A DNA stretch of 64,000 nt from positions 142,001 to 206,000 of the forward strand of contig NZ_CP018153.1 of assembly GCF_001889005.1 (NCBI RefSeq), read 5' to 3'. The stretch is from Christiangramia salexigens. Its GTDB lineage: Bacteria > Bacteroidota > Bacteroidia > Flavobacteriales > Flavobacteriaceae. A program made the translations under genes and the position numbers. The notes beneath the pieces were generated by a model that did no database searches, was not told the origin of the DNA, and saw only the letters and a list, made by a program, of their open reading frames with translations. Shown here one piece after another: positions 1-7,567 of the stretch. Position 1 is the first letter of the stretch; each line of letters opens with the position of its first letter.

Positions 1-193
1 CTAAATTGGTTAAGCTCCCATTTAAGTTTAATTTTCCTAACCCTAGCTTTTGAGATTGTCTAAGTAGTAAAAGGCTCTGAATTAAGGATGACTTACCCTG
101 GCCATTCATTCCAACTAAAACATTTAAATTTTTTAAAGGAAAAAACTTCGATTTTATTGATTTGAAATTTTTAATTTCTAATTTTTCAATCAT
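1..193 (-). CDS. AAA/ABC-type ATPase, N-terminal fragment (partial at left edge)
   Basis: Only the first 64 codons are inside the window. The ATG is at 191-193 on the minus strand and the reading frame is open to base 1. The peptide begins MIEKLEIKNFKSIKS and carries the P-loop GMNGQGKSS at about residues 32-40, the typical N-terminus of stand-alone SMC/RecF-like AAA ATPases (AAA_15/AAA_21; often annotated DUF3696 when beside DUF262). The start overlaps the stop of the upstream DUF262 gene by four bases (ATGA), so the two are very probably translationally coupled. It would be the last visible gene of the minus-strand defence operon. The ATPase fold is clear; the exact family and biological partner cannot be judged from 64 residues. 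Confidence 0.8.
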   Translation of the reverse strand, partial: MIEKLEIKNFKSIKSKFFPLKNLNVLVGMNGQGKSSLIQSLLLLRQSQKLGLGKLNLNGSLTNL

Positions 194-1347
194 ATACAAT
201 CATTAATTAAATGATTAATAGTCTCGTGCCTATATTGAACTCTTTTTTTATCACCCGTGGCACTAGTTACAGAAGTAAAAAAATCGGGGTTATCCGAAAG
301 CTCTTGTGCTAATTTAGATTTAAATTTATTTGAGTTTTTTAATAATCGATCAGCTTCCTGAGAATTAAGTAAGCCTAGTTGCGTAGATAATCCATCAAAT
401 AGGGCTTTGTTAATCGGGGGGAGTCTTTCATAAACCCCTCTCACTTTTCTAAAGGCCTCCCTATCGAAAATTTTATGAGCTAAAACCATGGAGGATTCAA
501 ATGCTTGTTTAACTGACTCCAGTTCTTCATCAGTTCTATCATTGATTTCAGCCATAGCTCTACTCATAAATGAGTCTAAGTCTTGACCGTATTCTTTTGA
601 ACCATAATTTTTGAGACCTAATAGGTAGAAACTAACAAATCTATTTGCGAAGTCACGATCTAACATTCTCTCTGTCTTAATCTTATAATTCGTAGCTTTC
701 TTAAATGATTCTAGTTGAGCGAGTTCATGAATGAATTTAGATGGTTTTCCTTGAAAAAGTGCGTGCCTGATTTCTTGGGATTCAAGAATAAGTCCACCTG
801 TATTAATCCTTTTGAAAATATTAAATTTTACATCAGTAGGAGTTCCAGGCATAATTTTGTAAATAACAACCTGCGATTCTTCTATAACCCTATGTAAGTC
901 TTCCGAAAGATCGTCCCACTTTTTACCATTTAGATGAGTTAAAAATTCGAGATTAACTAATGATAAAGTCTTATCAACAACAAAATTCCGAATACTACTT
1001 AGTCTTTGTAAGCCATCAACTACCAACCATTTATCATCATCACTTGCATCAAAGAAAAATGCAGGAAGAGGAAATCGTATTAAAATCGATTCAATCAATC
1101 GACTTTGCTTTGTTTTATCCCAAAGATCATCTTTACGTTGAAAATAATCTTCAGTATTCATCTGAATGCTCGATCTTTTTACCCTTTTAATTAAGGTGTC
1201 CAACGATGGAGTTTTTGTCTCAATTTTAATTAGGGTAGGATCAAAGGGCCTTTCCATTAATAGCGATTCATCATCCATTGATTCAATTTCGATATCCTCT
1301 GCATTATCCCATACTAAGGAATTTGAATTATGATGTGGATTGTCCAT
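190..1347 (-). CDS. DUF262 (ParB/Srx-fold) domain protein
   Basis: A 385-aa protein with the hallmark DUF262 signature: the RLIESILIRFPLPAFFFD stretch (residues 83-100) followed by DGLQR (111-115), the DGxQR motif of the ParB/sulfiredoxin fold found in GmrS, SspE and similar anti-phage proteins. In such proteins this domain binds or hydrolyses nucleotides, or acts in DNA nicking or sensing of modified DNA. Here the C-terminal half looks all-helical, with no HNH or other recognisable nuclease, so the protein probably acts with the ATPase whose start codon overlaps its stop. It lies 49 bp downstream of the DEAH helicase gene on the same strand. The family call is firm; the role as a regulator or effector of the restriction-like operon is inference. 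Confidence 0.85.
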   Translation of the reverse strand: MDNPHHNSNSLVWDNAEDIEIESMDDESLLMERPFDPTLIKIETKTPSLDTLIKRVKRSSIQMNTEDYFQRKDDLWDKTKQSRLIESILIRFPLPAFFFDASDDDKWLVVDGLQRLSSIRNFVVDKTLSLVNLEFLTHLNGKKWDDLSEDLHRVIEESQVVIYKIMPGTPTDVKFNIFKRINTGGLILESQEIRHALFQGKPSKFIHELAQLESFKKATNYKIKTERMLDRDFANRFVSFYLLGLKNYGSKEYGQDLDSFMSRAMAEINDRTDEELESVKQAFESSMVLAHKIFDREAFRKVRGVYERLPPINKALFDGLSTQLGLLNSQEADRLLKNSNKFKSKLAQELSDNPDFFTSVTSATGDKKRVQYRHETINHLINDCI

Positions 1348-1396
1348 AGGATTTACTGTAATTTAAATACAATATAGTAATATCAATTAAAATAGG

Positions 1397-4300
1397 TTAA
1401 TTAGAATCTTGAAGTGTTTTCTTTAAAATTTCTCTTATATAGGTGTTAGTATCTTCCGTCTGGAAATACACGTTCTCCTTATGAAAATCTTCTCTGTCCA
1501 ACTCATCCTTCCAATGAACTTCCATTAAACGAGTATTACTCACCACGAACGAATTAAGACTGATTTCCTCCGAAGCAACCTGCGGCTGGATCTTATTTTT
1601 AAGGTATTTGTAAAACTGAATTTTAGGATCATTGATCGATTTGGAATTCCTTATGCCTTTAGGATCTACAAAAGCAATATGCTGTTTACCATTTTTAATG
1701 ATCCATAGGATAAAATCAGGATAGAAATTGTTGGTATCTATAAAGAATCCAATCCCCTTTTTACTCTGATTTCTTAGTAGAAATACTTCCTGATCTTCAA
1801 ATTGATCATAATTTGCTCTGTAGTATTTTACAAGGTCATCTGCGAACATTTTCTCAGATTCATCCAGGGCGATAGGACTAACCTTTAATTTTTGATTATA
1901 GGATTTTACATCTAGATAAAGTAGGGGCTTGTAAAGATGGTGATCATTGTCAAAAGCTATAAAATTACTACCTAACTGCTTTTCACCTTCAAATTCCTGG
2001 TTTTTAATTGATTCAATTAATTGATCAATCTTTGTTTGAATAGTTTCAAGATTTTCTTCTGAATTCATCTTTACTTCATATTCATACATCAAATTCTCAT
2101 CGGTACTTTCTAAAACTCTTGTTTCAATATGATCAGAATTGAAGAGATTTTTATTGTAATTGTAGAAGTTTTCTGTATACTTTTTAAGCAAGGCGATAAC
2201 CAATTCTTCCCAAATTCTTACCTGCTCGAAACTGCGTAGCTCAAGTTGGGATTTAGGGATCAATAAACTGTACCAATCATTATTGTTAATGATTTTCTTT
2301 AGGTTATCCAAAGAAATGGAAAGGTTATACCAGTGTTTCTCAGCTTTAAATCTTTCCAGTTCGAAAAACACTTTATTCCAGTCAATGAAAGCCAGGTTAT
2401 GTTCCTTAAGTATTCCCTTATCTTTTTTGGAAATAAGACTTGAATTTACCTTTTTATCTACCAGAACCTGGATCTTCGGATACCAGTCTAATTCAATGAT
2501 GTTGTTGTCGTAGATAGATTTGGAAAGCTGTAAATCTAACTTGTGCTTCTTTTTAAAATCCTGTCCTTCTTTAACCTGAATTAGTTTAAGATTTTTGTCC
2601 AGCATTTTGCTTTTTACAATTGCAGGAATCTTAATTGTTCTCCAGCTAGAATCATTTGATGGAAGACCTTCTTCCTCCAGGAATTCTTTGAACTTCTGCA
2701 TATAGTCGGCCCTTACGCCAAATATGTTTAGGGTTTCAAGTGGGTTTAAAGTTTTCTTTAATTCCTTTAGTTTATCTGGTCGTTGGTAATCATCAAGACC
2801 GTTAGAACGCTTTAAACTAAAATCATAGCCTTTTAATCTAACACCTCTGCCGAATAGCTGAATGATTTGAGAACCTTCACTTTTCCCAATATTCATAAGT
2901 CCCATTGAACTAACTCGCCAGCTGGACCATCCTTCAGAAAATTTCTTAGAACCAATTAGTAAATTGATTGAAGAATTTTCCTCGTTGATCCCATGAAAAA
3001 GAGATTCTGAAAATTCTTTATCACTTCCTAATACTTTATTATCCTGGGCAAGTTTGAATAACTTAGTTTCATCACCCACATTGATCACCGCGAAATAATC
3101 TGCCTCACCAACCCTTAAACCTAATTCTCCATCTATACCTTTAAGATTGTCCAGGTATAAATTTGCACCTGCTACTTCAGAATTAAATACTTTTTCTAAA
3201 AGGTCTCTATAGATAAGGTCCGCTGAAATATTCTTTTTGACCAAATAGTTAAAACTATCATAGAATATCGAGTTGCCTTTATCGTCCAGAAGTCCAGCAT
3301 TTTCCTTAAGAACATCATTGATGTCTGCTATAGCCTGGCGGCTATCTTTAATAAAATCGGTTAGGAAATAAATAATATCCAGGACATCTGACGTGTCTAC
3401 TCCCTGTTCTTTTCTTACGGCATTAACTCTCCCACCTACAAAAATCCATAACGGCTTATGAAGCAAGAACCTGTGAGCTAATTTTTTATTCTCATCAAAT
3501 ATCAGAAGTTGCTGATAGAAAGAGAGCAAGTTCGCCGTTAGGTATTTACGGACATACTGTTTATTACGATCATCATTTAGGTTGAGTATTTTATATTCCT
3601 TACCATATCCATCTGAATAGAAGAATTTATAGGAATAGTCAAATATGATTGATTTACCATATTCCTGTTCCAGCGATCTTTTATTCTTTCCGGAAGCTGC
3701 TGAAATTGCCTGACCAAAGGTTGCTGAATACTCAAAGGCAAACCCGGTTTCACTTAATTTATCTCTAAACATCTTCCATTTGTCTCCACCAGATCCTCTA
3801 TGTCCTTCATCAATCAGTACAAGATTGTTAGTTTCAAAAGCATCTACAGCTACCGTCTTATCCCCACTTTCTTCAGCCAATTTGGTTATCTCAATCACCT
3901 CTATTTCATCGCCAGAAAACATTCCTGAAGAATCTTTTGAGAATATTCCAGCCTCCAGATTAGATAGCTTGAATTCTTCAAGATGTTGTTGAGATAATCC
4001 ATCATTAGGAGTAATTAAAATTACTTTATTGAATTCATGCTGATGCTTCTTTGCATAATGTAAATACTGCTTGATGTTAATGTGCATCAGCAAAGTCTTA
4101 CCACTACCTGTGGCATTCCAGAAAGCTATCTTATTTAAATCTTCGAGACTAAATTTCTCTACTATAAAGCCATCTGGATTTAATTTTTTGAAATCTTCCT
4201 CCAGCTGATTATTGAAGTTCTCTACAAATAGATTCAATTCGTTTAAAAAGCCGGTAGGATTAGAAAAATATTTATCTAGATAGATCTCGGTAAAAAGGAG

Positions 4301-4588
4301 TGATAAATATTGAAAATACTTCCATTTTATTAGTTCGGGTCTATGTTGTGAAATATCATAGGTATGTCTAACGATATTTTCATCGTATTCCTGCAACATT
4401 TCCTTGGATAACTTTTCGTTATCGAACAGTCTGTTCTGAAGTGCTTGTAGGTATTTGGTGTTTCCTTCTTCGGTATAGCCCTCCAGGTGAGAGCTTTTAA
4501 GATCTTTGCTAAGGGCTTCGAAGCCTAAAACGTTGAATTGAGTTAGTAAATATTTACCTAGAACTATTTTATTGTGAAATGCAGCCAT
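1397..4588 (-). CDS. DEAH-box helicase with C-terminal PD-(D/E)xK-like nuclease, type III Res-like
   Basis: A 1063-aa superfamily 2 helicase. It has Walker A ATGSGKT at 159-165, a DEGH Walker B (DExH box) at 260-263, and a helicase C motif region with IIQLFGRGVRLKG. Near the C-terminus the segment YPDFILW (956-962) followed by FVDPKG (973-978) fits a PD-(D/E)xK nuclease core (PD at 957-958, DPK at 975-977), as in the Res subunits of type III restriction systems. The gene sits 3 bp after the methyltransferase gene, so a restriction-modification partnership is expected: ATP-driven translocation and cleavage of unmodified DNA. It is longer than many Res subunits and, unusually, has a second helicase gene upstream. 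The helicase call is firm; the nuclease call rests on motif spacing. Confidence 0.88.
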   Translation of the reverse strand: MAAFHNKIVLGKYLLTQFNVLGFEALSKDLKSSHLEGYTEEGNTKYLQALQNRLFDNEKLSKEMLQEYDENIVRHTYDISQHRPELIKWKYFQYLSLLFTEIYLDKYFSNPTGFLNELNLFVENFNNQLEEDFKKLNPDGFIVEKFSLEDLNKIAFWNATGSGKTLLMHINIKQYLHYAKKHQHEFNKVILITPNDGLSQQHLEEFKLSNLEAGIFSKDSSGMFSGDEIEVIEITKLAEESGDKTVAVDAFETNNLVLIDEGHRGSGGDKWKMFRDKLSETGFAFEYSATFGQAISAASGKNKRSLEQEYGKSIIFDYSYKFFYSDGYGKEYKILNLNDDRNKQYVRKYLTANLLSFYQQLLIFDENKKLAHRFLLHKPLWIFVGGRVNAVRKEQGVDTSDVLDIIYFLTDFIKDSRQAIADINDVLKENAGLLDDKGNSIFYDSFNYLVKKNISADLIYRDLLEKVFNSEVAGANLYLDNLKGIDGELGLRVGEADYFAVINVGDETKLFKLAQDNKVLGSDKEFSESLFHGINEENSSINLLIGSKKFSEGWSSWRVSSMGLMNIGKSEGSQIIQLFGRGVRLKGYDFSLKRSNGLDDYQRPDKLKELKKTLNPLETLNIFGVRADYMQKFKEFLEEEGLPSNDSSWRTIKIPAIVKSKMLDKNLKLIQVKEGQDFKKKHKLDLQLSKSIYDNNIIELDWYPKIQVLVDKKVNSSLISKKDKGILKEHNLAFIDWNKVFFELERFKAEKHWYNLSISLDNLKKIINNNDWYSLLIPKSQLELRSFEQVRIWEELVIALLKKYTENFYNYNKNLFNSDHIETRVLESTDENLMYEYEVKMNSEENLETIQTKIDQLIESIKNQEFEGEKQLGSNFIAFDNDHHLYKPLLYLDVKSYNQKLKVSPIALDESEKMFADDLVKYYRANYDQFEDQEVFLLRNQSKKGIGFFIDTNNFYPDFILWIIKNGKQHIAFVDPKGIRNSKSINDPKIQFYKYLKNKIQPQVASEEISLNSFVVSNTRLMEVHWKDELDREDFHKENVYFQTEDTNTYIREILKKTLQDSN

Positions 4589-4591
4589 TAT

Positions 4592-7561
4592 CTATACGTC
4601 TTTTACATCAAACATTTCATTGAAGAAAATCTCTTCAGTAAGCATCACTTTCCAGGTATCTTCTTCTCTTTTTAGATTGGACAGCGTATTATCACCATTT
4701 ATATAGATAGTATCATATTCACCGTCCAGAACATTTATATCTAACTTTTTAATAAAGCGTTCAAGATCTTCATTATTTGTTTCTTGAAGGTTTCGCCAAA
4801 TGATCAGGATTTTTTCTTCTTTATTATTGAAACCTTCTACAGTCACATAATGTCCTATCTGTTGAATTCGTTTAACATGCAGGCCAATTAGATAATTGAA
4901 GGTCTCTATCAAATCAATATTAGTTGAGATGAGTTCATTATTCTCAATAATTTTTAGTTTGTAATCGAAAGGGTTTTGGAAAGCTTGTATATTAAGTAAA
5001 TGCTCTCTGCTTTCTACATCAAGCATATATTTTAATATATATTCTTCCTTAACATCTTCATTTCCATTTAATAATTTTTGCTGAGACTCACTTTTATTGA
5101 GAACCAAGTTGTTCAGACTATCCTCGTAGCTTTCCAAGGACATATACTTGAATATTTGACTTATACCATTCTTATCTTGAGGCTTACCATTTTTCCAACT
5201 ATCGCTATAAATAACCTTTTGCATCCTAGGTTTAGTTACACTATTGAAATATTCACCCATTTCAATTTGTATATACTTCCGAGAACCTTTGTCTTCTCGA
5301 TTTAGTTTTATTATTGCATGACCTGTTGTAGCGGAACCCGCAAAATAATCTAGTACTAAAGCATCTTTTTCAGTAGAAACGGCAAGCGCATCAAATACAG
5401 TATAAATGGATTTAGGGTAGCTAAATAAACTTACGTCATTGAATAGAGATTTCATAAGCATTATCCCATTTGTTGAGGCATCATATCTTGGATCATGCCA
5501 GATAGTTTTAGCTTTCTTACCTTCTCCCAAGAAACGTCTTTTCTTTTGAAGCTTCCATTCATCACCTTTCTTCGATACATATATTTCGGTGTCCTTCTTT
5601 AGTTCAAATGTGTCCTGACTCCATCGCCATGTTTTCTCATCTCCATCAGAATTAATTGGTTTTATTTCAACAGAACCATCGAAGTTCTCAAGTGAAAGCT
5701 TTTTAGTCTCAGGATTAATATAAATAGGATAGAAAAGATTAGGTCGTTCATGTCTGTTGGAATTATTACCAGTGCGCATATAACCAGTCAAAGCATATGG
5801 TGAAATATCATCTTCCTTATTATATTGTTTAATATGATCCTCGGTAGGTTTAAAATTTTTAATTGCTGCTATATCCCTATCTACAGCAAATGTTAACATG
5901 TACTCGTGAGCAGTACCAAAAAACTTATCATCGTTCCGGCCTCGGGGATTATGAATTACAACAACATTAGCGATTAAATTATCTTGCCCGAAAATATCAT
6001 TACATACCAACCATAAATTGTTCAGCTCGTAATCATCGATAGCTATCTCAAATATTCCATTTTTAGATAAAAAATTATAAGAGGCTTCAATTCTATTCTG
6101 CATGAAAGAGTTCCATGAAGAATGCTTAAAAGTATTCTTGTATAATATTTCACTGGATTTGGCATTGTAAGGCGGATCTGTATAAATATTAGTTACCTGA
6201 TCACTATATTTTTTATTCAAAAGAGATAGTGCTTGAAAATTTTCAGAATTAACTAACAAGCCATTTGATTGCTCATCTAAATTATCGAATACTGATAGAA
6301 TTTTATATTTAAAATCATTTTCGAAGAATTTCGTGTCTATCTGAAGAAATTTTTCAGTTTTAAGATCTTCTACTAATTTAGGAGCGAATCCAAAAAGTTC
6401 TTTCCAGGCATTTAATTGTTCTTTATTATTAAATATCTCTGGGTGAAATTCTTGCGGAATGAGATCTAGCGTGATACAATAATTACTATTAACCACAAAT
6501 TTTTTCTTAAGCCATAATCTCTTCTGAAAGTTTTCTAACTGTTCAAGGAATAGGATTATTTTTTCTGCAGTTTCTTTTAGAGCTTTGATCTTAGAGAGTT
6601 GTTCGGTAAAGGCAATCTCATTATCTGTATTGATGTCATCAATATACAAGACTTCGTTTTTTATGTAAAAGTCTAACTCTCTTCTTAAGAAGCCTCCAAG
6701 ATCTTTATGGATAAAATAATCGAAACTATTTCGCGCAGTATAATCATTTAAGTGCTTTTCAAGCAGAGTTCTTTTTTTGTTCTTATCGGTTGGCTTTAAA
6801 CTAAGTACTTCCTGGAAATCCTTAGGGATTTTACCAGAAAGAGTTTTTAGAGCTTTTGAAAGCAATTTATCCTGCTTTACCGATTTTTTATGAAGTTCGT
6901 AGGTGAAGTTTATATATAGGGTGTCTCCATCAATTGTAACAGGTTCCTCTTCATATAAGGCGAAACGACGTTCCTTATTCTTTTGTGCTTTGTTATTATT
7001 CTGTTCAGTAGAAGCTTCTTTAAGTTCAAATTTAACCGTTTTATTCCCAGATAATTTAAAAGCATAATTCTTTAAATATTCTGACGTTTTAATATAATAC
7101 TGGTCGTGATTGGCCCAGTGTAATTTAACTTCTTCACCTTCGTATGGAATTGCATAGACGTCTTTTTTGTAACGTCTCAAGCTTATAAAATCACCACCCT
7201 GATAATATCTTTTAAAGAAGGAAGCTAAGTGAGAGAAAACATCCTGTTCTAGGGCATCTATAGAAGTACCATTTTGAATTTTATTCTTTAATTCCTGTAC
7301 TTTGGGTGAATTTTCAGGATCCATGCCCAAGTCTTTGATCTGTTTAATGGTTTGATCCAGTTCTTTTTGAAGTTGAGCTGTATCACCATTATTGTTCTTC
7401 TCCAGGATCGTCCTTACTTGCAAAGGAAGTTTTTGAGTAAGGAATTCTTCTACATCGCTGCGTTTTTGGTTCATGATACGGTAGATTCCAAAGTCTAGTT
7501 CTGCCTTATCGAGTTGAAATATTTCGGTTAATACGTTTTGTAGTTTTTGGTAATTGCTCAT
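4592..7561 (-). CDS. Site-specific DNA N6-adenine methyltransferase (beta-type, Mod-like)
   Basis: A 989-aa DNA methyltransferase. The catalytic motif IV is DPPY (462-465, in TDPPYNAKSSE), and motif I, FAGSATTGH, comes later (740-748), the beta-class order of type III Mod and related enzymes. About 275 residues separate the two motifs, which leaves room for an embedded target-recognition region. The 450 residues before DPPY are helical and charged, and the last 220 residues form an additional domain. It would transfer methyl from SAM to adenine N6 and protect host DNA. The upstream SNF2-like helicase gene ends 6 bp before this start, and the DEAH helicase gene begins 3 bp after its stop, so the three genes are almost certainly co-transcribed. 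At 989 aa it is markedly longer than classical Mod subunits (roughly 550-700 aa). Confidence 0.9.
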   Translation of the reverse strand: MSNYQKLQNVLTEIFQLDKAELDFGIYRIMNQKRSDVEEFLTQKLPLQVRTILEKNNNGDTAQLQKELDQTIKQIKDLGMDPENSPKVQELKNKIQNGTSIDALEQDVFSHLASFFKRYYQGGDFISLRRYKKDVYAIPYEGEEVKLHWANHDQYYIKTSEYLKNYAFKLSGNKTVKFELKEASTEQNNNKAQKNKERRFALYEEEPVTIDGDTLYINFTYELHKKSVKQDKLLSKALKTLSGKIPKDFQEVLSLKPTDKNKKRTLLEKHLNDYTARNSFDYFIHKDLGGFLRRELDFYIKNEVLYIDDINTDNEIAFTEQLSKIKALKETAEKIILFLEQLENFQKRLWLKKKFVVNSNYCITLDLIPQEFHPEIFNNKEQLNAWKELFGFAPKLVEDLKTEKFLQIDTKFFENDFKYKILSVFDNLDEQSNGLLVNSENFQALSLLNKKYSDQVTNIYTDPPYNAKSSEILYKNTFKHSSWNSFMQNRIEASYNFLSKNGIFEIAIDDYELNNLWLVCNDIFGQDNLIANVVVIHNPRGRNDDKFFGTAHEYMLTFAVDRDIAAIKNFKPTEDHIKQYNKEDDISPYALTGYMRTGNNSNRHERPNLFYPIYINPETKKLSLENFDGSVEIKPINSDGDEKTWRWSQDTFELKKDTEIYVSKKGDEWKLQKKRRFLGEGKKAKTIWHDPRYDASTNGIMLMKSLFNDVSLFSYPKSIYTVFDALAVSTEKDALVLDYFAGSATTGHAIIKLNREDKGSRKYIQIEMGEYFNSVTKPRMQKVIYSDSWKNGKPQDKNGISQIFKYMSLESYEDSLNNLVLNKSESQQKLLNGNEDVKEEYILKYMLDVESREHLLNIQAFQNPFDYKLKIIENNELISTNIDLIETFNYLIGLHVKRIQQIGHYVTVEGFNNKEEKILIIWRNLQETNNEDLERFIKKLDINVLDGEYDTIYINGDNTLSNLKREEDTWKVMLTEEIFFNEMFDVKDV

Positions 7562-7567
7562 AGGTGA

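Noticed and set aside
1397..7561. Plain two-gene type III restriction-modification system
   Set aside because: The methylase is far longer than classical Mod, and a SNF2 helicase gene and DUF262/ATPase genes are joined tightly to the pair.
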